35,807 bases of DNA. Source: Prolixibacteraceae bacterium (GTDB taxonomy: Bacteria > Bacteroidota > Bacteroidia > Bacteroidales > Prolixibacteraceae). A program made the position numbers and the translations under genes. Shown one piece after another: positions 8,779 to 16,194 of this stretch (position 1 is the stretch's first letter; every line of letters starts with the position of its first letter). The notes under the pieces were generated by a model that saw only the letters and a list, made by a program, of their open reading frames with translations, was not told the DNA's origin and searched no databases. The DNA lies in the NCBI GenBank assembly GCA_028282195.1, contig JANQII010000169.1, positions 1-35,807 on the forward strand, read 5' to 3'.

Positions 8779-8889
8779 AAGACCCTGTCAGGTGCAAGCA
8801 CACTAACAGGTCTTTGTCTTTCCCCCAAACCTGTCAGCGTTCACAGAACCTGCCAGTGTTGAAACAACTGAACAATAACCTGTCATCCC
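8779..8889. repeat. Intergenic CCTGTCAG repeats and hairpin
   Basis: The gap after the glycosyltransferase (8687-9000) has no convincing gene. It holds three copies of a short motif: AACCTGTCAGCGTT (8828-8841), AACCTGCCAGTGTT (8847-8860) and AACCTGTCATCCC (8877-8889). Before them is an imperfect hairpin with arms AAGACC (8779-8784) and GGTCTT (8809-8814). Such CCTGTCAG-rich degenerate repeats are seen between genes in Bacteroidota. A terminator role for the upstream operon is possible but the T-tract is poor. Confidence 0.4.
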
Positions 8890-8939
8890 AGACTTGTTTC
8901 GGAATCTTTGCCTAATTTCGGAATTGTTGAAATTTAGAT

Positions 8940-8962
8940 AAAAAAAGGTAGCCTAAGCTACC
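8940..8962 (-). terminator. Rho-independent terminator, minus strand
   Basis: Read on the minus strand, GGTAGC-TTAG-GCTACC forms a perfect 6-bp stem with a 4-base loop, followed at once by seven T. It does not serve any intact gene: the nearest minus-strand genes to the right are cut by the insertion sequence. It lies 38 bases beyond the stop of the remnant frame at 9001, which suggests it ended the SusC/SusD operon before rearrangement. Confidence 0.7.
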
Positions 8963-9000
8963 GGGGGAATCCTACTCTAAAGACTGGCTTTATTTCAGAT

Positions 9001-9126
9001 TCAAAACAAATATATCTTATTAATTTGTATTATGTAATTTAACTCACTGAATTTCCGGTGTGTAGCATTTGTAACTGGAGTTTCCTCGAAACTTTCAGGT
9101 TTAATTTCTGAATCTATTGATCCTAG
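9001..9126 (-). pseudogene. 3-prime remnant of an unidentified gene beside the insertion sequence
   Basis: On the minus strand a frame is open from the insertion-sequence edge through 41 codons (including SEIKPESFEETP and HRKFSELNYI) to a TGA at 9003-9001, then the terminator at 8962-8940. It has no start of its own and is not in frame with the SusD fragment on the other side. It does not look like a SusD C-terminus. I read it tentatively as the tail of the last gene of the damaged operon; chance openness cannot be excluded at this length. Confidence 0.3.
9123..9126. repeat. CTAG target-site repeat, left copy
   Basis: CTAG stands immediately outside the left inverted repeat of the insertion sequence and is matched by CTAG at 10674-10677. 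A short palindromic target is in keeping with IS1182-type elements. Confidence 0.7.
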
Positions 9127-9160
9127 GAGCCTGTCGGACTTTATAAAAACACGAAATTAT

Positions 9161-9168
9161 TATCTTTG
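9161..9168 (+). promoter_or_regulatory. Candidate -7 box for the transposase
   Basis: TATCTTTG matches TAnnTTTG and ends 4 bases before the transposase ATG, so the transcript would be nearly leaderless. No clear -33 box is present inside the short left end of the element. Confidence 0.35.
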
Positions 9169-9172
9169 AGGC

Positions 9173-10516
9173 ATGGCAAAATTTATATGTGCAGATCGCA
9201 ATCAGCAAACCCTAATGCCTTATGATATTGAAGATTGGTTACCTCAGAGTCATTTGGCACGCTTCATAGTGGAAATTGTATCAATGCTTGACTTTAAGCA
9301 TATTTACTCACAGTATAAAGGTGTTGGTTCAGCAGCCTATGATCCCAGGATGCTGTTGTCTTTGTTATTTTATGGCTATTCAACAGGCGTATTCAGTTCT
9401 CGTAAAATAGAACAATCAACATACGATTCGGTTGCATTCCGCTTTATTGCAGGCAACCATCATCCTGACCATGATACTATTTCCAGTTTCCGGAAGCGAT
9501 TCTTACCAGAGATAAAAGGCTGGTTTAAAGAAATACTACTGATTGGTAAAGAAATGAAACTGGTCCGCATGGGCAATATTTATATTGACGGGACAAAAGT
9601 TCAAGCCAATGCCTCCAAGCATAAAGCTATGAGCTATGATTATATGAACCGGTTGGAAAAACAACTTGAAACAGAAATTGACAAATTACTGAACCTTGCT
9701 GCTGCGAAAGATGATCAAGAGAAAGAATTAGACCTTGATATCCCCAAAGAAATAGAACGCAGACAGGATCGGTTAAAGAAAATACAGAAAGCCAAAGAAG
9801 TTATTGAACTCAGGGCTAAAGAGCGTTACGAAAAAGAAAAACAGGTTTATGATGCCAAAGTTGAAAAACGAAAGCAAGAAGAGGAAAAGACAGGTAAGAA
9901 ACCCCGGGGTAGAAAACCTAAAGCCCCAGATTCTTCACCAGGGCCATCAGATCAATACAACTTCACAGATCCGGAATCAAAAATAATGAAGACATCTTCA
10001 GGGTTTAATCAGTGTTATAATGGGCAAGGTGTTGTTAATGATGATATGGTTATTGTGGGTGCATACAGCAATGCACAGGTAAATGATAAACAGGAATTTG
10101 TCCCGGCAATAAACGCTGTGCCAAAAGAGCTCGGTAAAATATCCACAGCTGTTGCCGATACTGGTTATTTTAGTGAAAGCAACATAACGAATTGTAAAAA
10201 AACAGGTATAAACCCCATAATATCAACCGCAAGGGAAAAACACAATACTTACCTGGAAGATAAATTCAACAGCGATAATGTTATAAACCATGATAATACT
10301 CCTGTTGGAAAAATGAACCAAACCCTGAAAAGTAAAGAAGGAAAAGAGATATATAAAAAAAGAAAACAGACCGTAGAGCCAGTATTTGGAATAATTAAAG
10401 AAATACTTGGGTTCAGGCGTTTTTCGCTGCGTGGTGAGTTTGAAACCGATTGTGAATGGTCATTGGTGTGTATTGGCTACAATCTCAAACGATTCTTCAA
10501 ATTGTCCGCTGCCTAA
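9173..10516 (+). CDS. IS1182-family transposase
   Basis: This 447-residue DDE transposase moves the surrounding element. The N-terminal DUF772-type region runs from the start (MPYDIEDWLPQSHLARFIVE) through YGYSTGVFSSRKIE and HPDHDTISSFRKRF. The catalytic core shows the first Asp in YIDGTKVQANASKH, the second in VADTGYFSES and the Glu in QTVEPVFGIIKE, followed by the conserved GFRRFSLRG. Between the first and second Asp lies a Lys/Glu-rich, coiled-coil-like insertion (about residues 160-260, including GKKPRGRKPK). Length is normal and no frameshift is seen. It is transcribed opposite to the interrupted susD gene. Confidence 0.95.
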   Translation: MAKFICADRNQQTLMPYDIEDWLPQSHLARFIVEIVSMLDFKHIYSQYKGVGSAAYDPRMLLSLLFYGYSTGVFSSRKIEQSTYDSVAFRFIAGNHHPDHDTISSFRKRFLPEIKGWFKEILLIGKEMKLVRMGNIYIDGTKVQANASKHKAMSYDYMNRLEKQLETEIDKLLNLAAAKDDQEKELDLDIPKEIERRQDRLKKIQKAKEVIELRAKERYEKEKQVYDAKVEKRKQEEEKTGKKPRGRKPKAPDSSPGPSDQYNFTDPESKIMKTSSGFNQCYNGQGVVNDDMVIVGAYSNAQVNDKQEFVPAINAVPKELGKISTAVADTGYFSESNITNCKKTGINPIISTAREKHNTYLEDKFNSDNVINHDNTPVGKMNQTLKSKEGKEIYKKRKQTVEPVFGIIKEILGFRRFSLRGEFETDCEWSLVCIGYNLKRFFKLSAA

Positions 10517-10642
10517 TTATAAAAACAAACTGTTAGATCTCAATTTTCACCGATAAAATGAGTAAAGGCATGGCTGTAATGTAGTTTTAGGTCTTAAAAT
10601 AGACAGAATAAAAATCGCCTGAACTAATTATTGGGTGCTATA

Positions 10643-10783
10643 TTAAATGTAAAAATATAAGTCCGACAGGCTGCTAGCCTCTGAAATCTGATCAAGGGGT
10701 TGTTTCTCAAGAAAGTCATCTTGGCAACTTGCCATTACCAGAAGTGCCAATATTGATAATACAAAATTTGCAGTATATTTCAT
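10643..10783 (-). pseudogene. SusD/RagB-family lipoprotein, truncated by the insertion sequence
   Basis: Starting 11 bases after the SusC stop, this frame encodes a lipoprotein signal with lipobox MASC (Cys20) followed by QDDFLEKQPLDQISEA, the classic start of SusD-type glycan-binding lipoproteins. After 36 codons it meets the CTAG target site, and the frame then runs 10 codons into the element to a stop (10645-10643). SusD proteins are usually 450 to 650 residues, so more than 90 percent is missing. The left flank of the element does not continue it: joined across the element, the frame stops after a few codons. The partner lid of the SusC porin is therefore not made from this locus. Confidence 0.85.
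10674..10677. repeat. CTAG target-site repeat, right copy
   Basis: This CTAG matches the copy at 9123-9126 and lies inside the susD-like reading frame. It marks the exact insertion point. Confidence 0.7.
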
Positions 10784-10794
10784 TTTTTCAAGTT

Positions 10795-13700
10795 TTAAAA
10801 GTTAAGGTTCAGACCAAATGAAACGATGCTTTGTGGAGGATAAATTTGTCCATTTCCACTTCGCAGGATCATTGGATCCAAGTCTACTTCGGAAGCATTG
10901 TAAAGCACAGCCAGGTTTTCAATTGACATATACATCCTACAATTATCCAGGAATATTTTATTTAACCATGACTTAGGCAGTTTATATCCAAGCTGTAGTG
11001 TTTTAAATCGCATATAGGCACCATTTAGGAGATATCGACTTTGAGTTTGGTGATTTTTACCAGCTTCACCTCCAAAATAAACACGTGGGAAAAATGCGTC
11101 AGTATTTGTTGGTGTATAGTAATCAGTATGATGCTCAAACACAGTACTGTGCCACTGAGAAGATTCGATCCCCCAGAAGTACATTGAGCCCAAAGAGATA
11201 TCTTGCTTACCAACACCTTCAAAAAACATATCTAGGTCGAAATTATTCCATTCAAAACGCACATTAATTCCAAATTGATAACGTGGACTTGTATTACCAA
11301 TCTTTTGGAGGTCTCCTTTATTAAACCAAAAGTTATTCCCACCATCAATTTTTCCATCTCCATCTGTATCTTTATAAATAATATCTCCAGGATACCAGTA
11401 TTGCGACCAAATTCGGTGATGTGAGCCCGCTGTATTGTATTCATTTACATCCTGAGCGATTCCAACGGTTTCATAACCATAAACATCACCAAAAACTTCT
11501 CCTTTAGTCCATCCATTCATACTACCTGTTTCATTTGGGAAAGAAACGATATATCCAATGTAATCTGATAAGTTAAGGCCTACTTCATAATCTAAAGATT
11601 TGCCAGCAATCACGCCCAGACGGTCTCTCCAGTTTACACTAAGTTCCCATCCCCTGGTTTCACTAACTCCATTATTTAATCGAGGTGGATTTGTTCCTAA
11701 TACTTCTGAAACTTGCTGAGGCGGAGCCAATTGGTCTTTAATCGTACGTTGAAACCACTCATAAGTTAAATTCAGGCGATTGCTGAATGCAGCAGCATCA
11801 ACACCAATATTAATAACCTCAGGTTTCTCCCATGTGATATTTGGACTTACAATACTTGGCATCTGAATATTTGCAATGTTCTCGCCTCCAATCATTACCC
11901 ACGACTTGGCATTATAACTCATTTGTGGCAGATATAAGTAATTCGCAACATTTGCATTACCAAGTTTACCATAAGATCCACGCAACTTGAACGAGTTAAC
12001 CTGCCCAATATTCCAGAAGTTTTCTTTGGCAATATTCCATCCCAAACTGAATGACGGGAACAATTCCCATCGCGTATCTTTAGGGAATCGGCTTGATGCA
12101 TCATAGCGGCTGTTTATTTCAAGGAGATATTTTTCTTTGTAATTATAATTTAATCGGAAGAAATAACCTTCTGTTGACCAATGACCAATATTATCATCTA
12201 AGTTTGTTGTACCTGTTGCAGAACTAATGGAAGGAACATCCTGGCTAATTAAATTTGACTTACTCCCTGAAAGGGTGTTATATTCAAACTCTTCACTTTG
12301 ATGTCCAACAAGTATTTTTGCAAAATGATCTCCGAATGTACGCTCGTAAGACATAAATCCTTCGATTTGCTTATAAGTATTACTGCTCATACTTGCAGCT
12401 ACAGAATTGGGAACGCTACCTCCCAGGGAAATCGAACCATCCGGATTTGGGATTTCGTATGTTAAGCTCTTCCGCTGAAAGTGATTATGATTTCTATTGA
12501 AAGTATAATTACCGGTTATATTAAATCCTTCAAATGGATCAAATTTCAACTGAATACTTGAAGTCAGGTCATCATTCTTATTGAAGTATTCTCCTCCTTT
12601 AGCTATACCCCAGTTTGCATTAACAACACTCCAAACCCCATCAGGATTGACAGCTGGTGATGTTGACCATGACCTTCCAACGGAATTTAATACCGTAAAA
12701 TCCGACATATTAGGCCTATTAAAATTTTGCTGACCATACCTCACATTGGCTGTAGTCTCAAACCAATCGGTAACCTTGCTGGTAACTTTTAAATTATAAT
12801 TATACCGATTATAAGTATCATTTTTAGCTTCTTTTAAAAGTCCCATATCTTCAGAGAAACCAAAACTTGCATAATAGGATAGTTTTCCTTCGGGTAATCC
12901 TCCACTAACACTAAGGTTATGTCGTTGACTAAATCCCCAATCTTTAAAGTATTCATCCATCCAATTGGTGTTTCCATGCGCACTTGAAAAAAGTCCCCAC
13001 ATTCCATCAGCACCGATCGAGTTACTTGGGCCTGTTCCATTCATGAATGCCTGGATTTTCTCCAGTGTCTCATCCGTATACAAAGCAGGTTGCCTTGCAT
13101 TATTATACGCCTCATTAAATACTGTGGCAAAGGTATATCCATCAACGGGTTCAGGAATACCAATCATCGTGTTAAAGCTGAAGTTATTATTGTAGTTGAA
13201 CCTGGTCTTTCCTTCTTTCCCGCTTTTTGTTGTAATTAACACAACACCATATGGGGCTCTTGAACCGTAGATAGCACTTGCCGCAGCATCTTTTAAAACA
13301 GAAATACTTTCAATATCTTCCGGATTAAGAAGATCAGGGTCCTGCTCAATACCATCTACTAAAATTAAAGGCTTTCTGCTACTACTTACATAATTTCCCT
13401 GATCATTAATCGTAAGACCTGTAAACCCACGTATATTCCAGGAAGAAGAGCTTCCAGGTGCACCATTACCCCGCGTCACATTCAAACCAGCCACCCGGTT
13501 TGACAAACCATCTGCAATGTTTGTAATTGGCCTGCTCTCCAATACTTCACCTGAAATCTGCTCAACAGAACCAGTAAGGTTTTCCCTTTTCTGTGTACCA
13601 TAACCTACAGCAACAATTTCTTCAATCCCGATAGCATCTTCTTCCATTAGAATATCAAAAGAAGTTTGATCAGCAACAGATACTTCCAGTGTTTTCATAC

Positions 13701-14262
13701 CTACAAAAGAGAATATTAAAATTGCCTCACTGGAAACATCTGACAGGGTAAAATTTCCATCAAAATCAGTAATCGTTCCTGTTGTTGTGCCTTTAATAAC
13801 AATAGAAACACCAGGAAGAGGGGATCCGTAAGAATCCGTTACAGAACCCGAAACAGATTTTTGCTGGATAACACCGGTTTTTGAGAAACCGGACATTTTA
13901 TCGGGCGAGATAATAATTACATGGTCAATCATGCTGTATCCCATGCCTGTTCCTTCCAGTAAATAATTTAAGACATCTTCAACAGATGCATCATTTACTT
14001 TAATATCCACTTCCCTGTTTACATCAAAATCATCATTGCTGTAAACAAAGTCGTAGTTACTACGATCTTCAATCTCTTTTAAAATCTGCCTGATCGAAGC
14101 AGACTTATAATCCAGTTTCAGGTTTGTTTGTTGTGAATAGGATTTTGCCGATACAGTTAAAATCCCCAAAATCATAAAAAACAAGGTTAATCTCATAACT
14201 AAAATGAGTTTTGCGGAAAAGAGCCTATTTCTTTTCCATAAGTAACTACAATTTTTTTTCAT
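10795..14262 (-). CDS. SusC/RagA-family TonB-dependent outer-membrane receptor with N-terminal STN domain
   Basis: This 1155-residue porin imports large ligands, usually glycans, across the outer membrane using TonB energy. Domains in order: a signal peptide (about 1-44, ending at SYSQ); an STN signalling domain (about 50-118, including SASIRQILKEIEDRSNYDF); a carboxypeptidase-regulatory-like beta domain (SVTDSYGSPLPGVSIVIKG); the plug (GYGTQKRENLTGSVEQ to KDAAASAIYGSRAP and VVLITTKSGK); then a 22-strand-type barrel ending in an aromatic residue (NLNF). The STN domain fits signalling to the FecR and sigma genes upstream, so the locus should be induced by its own ligand. The susD gene that should follow is broken. 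Substrate cannot be inferred. Confidence 0.93.
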   Translation of the reverse strand: MKKNCSYLWKRNRLFSAKLILVMRLTLFFMILGILTVSAKSYSQQTNLKLDYKSASIRQILKEIEDRSNYDFVYSNDDFDVNREVDIKVNDASVEDVLNYLLEGTGMGYSMIDHVIIISPDKMSGFSKTGVIQQKSVSGSVTDSYGSPLPGVSIVIKGTTTGTITDFDGNFTLSDVSSEAILIFSFVGMKTLEVSVADQTSFDILMEEDAIGIEEIVAVGYGTQKRENLTGSVEQISGEVLESRPITNIADGLSNRVAGLNVTRGNGAPGSSSSWNIRGFTGLTINDQGNYVSSSRKPLILVDGIEQDPDLLNPEDIESISVLKDAAASAIYGSRAPYGVVLITTKSGKEGKTRFNYNNNFSFNTMIGIPEPVDGYTFATVFNEAYNNARQPALYTDETLEKIQAFMNGTGPSNSIGADGMWGLFSSAHGNTNWMDEYFKDWGFSQRHNLSVSGGLPEGKLSYYASFGFSEDMGLLKEAKNDTYNRYNYNLKVTSKVTDWFETTANVRYGQQNFNRPNMSDFTVLNSVGRSWSTSPAVNPDGVWSVVNANWGIAKGGEYFNKNDDLTSSIQLKFDPFEGFNITGNYTFNRNHNHFQRKSLTYEIPNPDGSISLGGSVPNSVAASMSSNTYKQIEGFMSYERTFGDHFAKILVGHQSEEFEYNTLSGSKSNLISQDVPSISSATGTTNLDDNIGHWSTEGYFFRLNYNYKEKYLLEINSRYDASSRFPKDTRWELFPSFSLGWNIAKENFWNIGQVNSFKLRGSYGKLGNANVANYLYLPQMSYNAKSWVMIGGENIANIQMPSIVSPNITWEKPEVINIGVDAAAFSNRLNLTYEWFQRTIKDQLAPPQQVSEVLGTNPPRLNNGVSETRGWELSVNWRDRLGVIAGKSLDYEVGLNLSDYIGYIVSFPNETGSMNGWTKGEVFGDVYGYETVGIAQDVNEYNTAGSHHRIWSQYWYPGDIIYKDTDGDGKIDGGNNFWFNKGDLQKIGNTSPRYQFGINVRFEWNNFDLDMFFEGVGKQDISLGSMYFWGIESSQWHSTVFEHHTDYYTPTNTDAFFPRVYFGGEAGKNHQTQSRYLLNGAYMRFKTLQLGYKLPKSWLNKIFLDNCRMYMSIENLAVLYNASEVDLDPMILRSGNGQIYPPQSIVSFGLNLNF

Positions 14263-14290
14263 AAATTTGTCGTATTACAGTTTAACAATT

Positions 14291-14322
14291 CAATGCCTGT
14301 TGATTGCAAGTCAGGGGCATTG
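14291..14322 (-). other. Hairpin in the susC leader
   Basis: CAATGCCTG (14291-14299) pairs with CAGGGGCATTG (14312-14322), leaving a two-base bulge and a 12-base loop. It lies about 30 bases before the SusC start, so it would be part of the susC leader RNA. It has no T-tract and is not a terminator by itself. Confidence 0.4.
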
Positions 14323-14333
14323 GTTAACTTTAC

Positions 14334-14366
14334 AAACCGGGAAGTGCTGCAAGCATTTCCCGGTTT
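14334..14366 (-). other. Strong hairpin between fecR and susC (attenuator or weak terminator)
   Basis: AAACCGGGAA (14334-14343) and TTCCCGGTTT (14357-14366) form a perfect 10-bp stem. An inner TGCT/AGCA extension leaves a tiny loop. On the minus strand it begins 6 bases after the fecR stop and is followed only by a short T stretch (the last stem bases TTT, then GTAAAG). This could end part of the sigma-fecR transcripts while allowing read-through, or protect the ends of separate mRNAs. It is symmetrical, so strand is assigned from context. Confidence 0.55.
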
Positions 14367-14372
14367 CATTTT

Positions 14373-15320
14373 TCAATTTCCTTTAATAATTACTTTTCCA
14401 TCTTCGAATTCTGCTTGTACACGATTGGTTAGTTCAATTAGCCTTAAATTGTATTGTATTGATTTTTCTTTATTGATTACCCCTGTAAACTGATATTGGG
14501 AAAGTTCTTCACCATCAAAAACAAATTCAATTTCATACCAGCGTTGAAGCTGTTCAATAATTGCAGACAAGCTTTCATTGCTGTAATAGTATTTCCCTTT
14601 TTTCCAGGCAACCGCTTTTTCGGTATCAATTTTATCTTTCTCCAATTTCCCTTTTGACAGGGTTATGGTAACACGCTCACCAGGCTTTATCATCATTGAT
14701 TGTTTGCCTGAAACAAATTCAACCTTACCTTCTTCCAGGACGGTCTCAATACGGTCACTTCCGGGATAAGCCTTTACATTAAAACTTGTTCCGTGAACTT
14801 TAACCTGAGAATTTCCAACATATACAATAAAAGGTTTTTTACTATTGTGGGCCACCTCGAAGTGGGCTTCACCTTCAATTTGTACCTCACGTTTCTTTCT
14901 GTTGAAATTCGTTGAATATTGAATCGTGGTCTCTGAATTCAGCCAAACTGTTGACCCATCAAAAAGGGTAAGGCAGGTAATCTGCCCCTGTGGGCTATTG
15001 ATCGTGGCTACCTGATCTTCGAATTTGCCAATCCCTGAAAAATAAATCAGCAACGATCCAAGTGCGAAAGACAATGCAACTATTGCAGCATATTTCAACC
15101 AGTTTACATATAACTTCCGTGGATTGATTTTTCTATTTATCCTATTCCAGAGCTCATCTTCACTGCTTACTTTATTTAAAAATGAAACAGATTCCCTAAC
15201 CCGGTAAATCTTCCCGGTTTGATTAAATTCAACCGACTTGGTCAGATCAGATGGAATTTGTTCTTCTTCATGAAAATGGGAAATGATTTTATCTGAATCC
15301 ATAATGATACTATTTGGCAT
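14373..15320 (-). CDS. FecR-family anti-sigma factor
   Basis: This inner-membrane regulator, about 315 residues, holds the partner sigma factor inactive until the STN domain of SusC signals. The N-terminal cytoplasmic part (about 60 residues) is followed by one transmembrane helix (KYAAIVALSFALGSLLIYF). A periplasmic FecR domain comes next (LFDGSTVWLNSETTIQYS, EGEAHFEVAH, VKVHGTSFNVKAY). A C-terminal DUF4974 domain (LSAIIEQLQRWYEIEFVF) closes it. A frame extension upstream uses only a GTG inside a hairpin, so I chose ATG at 15320; ATG at 15302 (MDSDKIISHF) is also possible. It lies between its sigma gene and susC, all on one strand. Confidence 0.92.
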   Translation of the reverse strand: MPNSIIMDSDKIISHFHEEEQIPSDLTKSVEFNQTGKIYRVRESVSFLNKVSSEDELWNRINRKINPRKLYVNWLKYAAIVALSFALGSLLIYFSGIGKFEDQVATINSPQGQITCLTLFDGSTVWLNSETTIQYSTNFNRKKREVQIEGEAHFEVAHNSKKPFIVYVGNSQVKVHGTSFNVKAYPGSDRIETVLEEGKVEFVSGKQSMMIKPGERVTITLSKGKLEKDKIDTEKAVAWKKGKYYYSNESLSAIIEQLQRWYEIEFVFDGEELSQYQFTGVINKEKSIQYNLRLIELTNRVQAEFEDGKVIIKGN

Positions 15321-15383
15321 TTCTACTTTTAGAACGCAAATAGTTTTAAGGAGGGTGAAAAATAGTTTGATTTTTTTATAAAC

Positions 15384-15418
15384 TACCGAGGCTCTCACTT
15401 CGAGCGAGAGCCTCGGTA
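15384..15418 (-). other. 13-bp perfect hairpin between the sigma factor and fecR
   Basis: TACCGAGGCTCTC (15384-15396) and GAGAGCCTCGGTA (15406-15418) form a 13-bp GC-rich stem around a 9-base loop. On the minus strand it starts 5 bases after the sigma stop. It is followed by GTTTATAAAAAAATC, which is A-rich rather than T-rich, so it is not a standard terminator. A role in setting the ratio of sigma to anti-sigma, by RNA processing or partial termination, is plausible but unproven. Confidence 0.55.
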
Positions 15419-15423
15419 ATTAC

Positions 15424-15990
15424 CTACCAATCAATCCTTTTGCCTAAAATAAAAAACAGTAACCCAAAATAAACTTCTTCCAACTCTTCCCGAAGAATCC
15501 GGTAAGCAATCCCCATCTGGGTCTTCACCGTATTTTTTGAAATCGATAATCTTTCTGCTATTTCATTATAGGTCAGGTTTTCAATATAAGCCAGCATAAA
15601 AATTCCCTTACATTTCCGGGGAAGTTTTTTTATCGCTTTCGAAACTTTAATCGCTAACTCTTCATCATCGTATAACTTTTCGTCTTGAAAACCTTCAAAC
15701 TCTTTCAGGAATGATTCAATATCAACATTTTTAATTTTAATACTTCTCAAGTAGCTTATCGTTCTGTTTCTTACAGTAACAAACAAATACTTTCGAAACT
15801 CATCTTTACCCTGAAAAATAGCTGATTTCTTTTCCCAAAGAATTACAAATGACTCCTGAACAATGTCTTCAACAACAGACGGGTCATCGAGATAACGATA
15901 AGCAATTAAAGTAGCTGCATGAAAGTTTTCTTTAAAAAACTGTTCGAATTCACTCAATGCGAATTTATATTTTTCTTCAGGCTTATTCAT
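15424..15990 (-). CDS. RNA polymerase ECF sigma-70 factor, Bacteroidota SusC-associated type
   Basis: This 188-residue cytoplasmic sigma factor probably directs transcription of susC/susD when released from FecR. Region 2 includes YRYLDDPSVVEDIVQESF and VILWEK. Region 4 has KLPRKCKGIFMLAYIENLT and a helix-turn-helix (YNEIAERLSISKNTVKTQM). An in-frame TTG three codons upstream would extend it, but ATG at 15990 starts the protein in the usual way. It is the first gene of the locus, ahead of fecR and susC. It is divergent from the cytochrome gene at 16195, with about 200 bases of shared upstream DNA. Confidence 0.92.
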   Translation of the reverse strand: MNKPEEKYKFALSEFEQFFKENFHAATLIAYRYLDDPSVVEDIVQESFVILWEKKSAIFQGKDEFRKYLFVTVRNRTISYLRSIKIKNVDIESFLKEFEGFQDEKLYDDEELAIKVSKAIKKLPRKCKGIFMLAYIENLTYNEIAERLSISKNTVKTQMGIAYRILREELEEVYFGLLFFILGKRIDW

Positions 15991-16194
15991 AATCTGCAAC
16001 CTATGAATTACACAAACAAAGATTAGCTATTTTTTTGTTCTTCCAAAATCATAAAATAATTCCTGAATATTTTTAACCACCGGTTTAATGGTATTTGACG
16101 ATTTTCTTGTCATTATATTATAGCAATGTAAAACTCCATACTTTACTAAATTTGGTTTCATTCTAAAATTATTTACTTGCATCTTTGTAAACTT

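Larger units (their letters stand above)
9127..10673 (+). mobile_element. Complete IS1182-family insertion sequence
   Basis: The element is about 1547 bp. Its terminal inverted repeats share AGCCTGTCGGACTT (left at 9128-9141; the complement at 10659-10672) with one extra mismatched base at each tip (G left, C on the complement of the right). CTAG flanks both sides. One intact transposase gene fills most of it, with 46 bases before the gene and about 157 bases of non-coding DNA after it. Intact ends and an intact reading frame suggest a recent, possibly still mobile copy. It sits inside the 5-prime end of a susD-like gene. Confidence 0.9.

Noticed and set aside
15321..15398. Longer FecR start (GTG within the 13-bp hairpin)
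   Set aside because: The added residues are unlike the family, the GTG lies in a strong stem, and good ATG starts follow at 15320 and 15302.
15384..15418. Standard rho-independent terminator after the sigma gene
   Set aside because: The stem is strong but the following bases on the minus strand are A-rich, not a T-tract, so it is listed as a hairpin of unknown role.
16177..16194. TTG start for the cytochrome six codons upstream
   Set aside because: ATG at 16195 directly starts a regular lipoprotein signal; the upstream codons add nothing.
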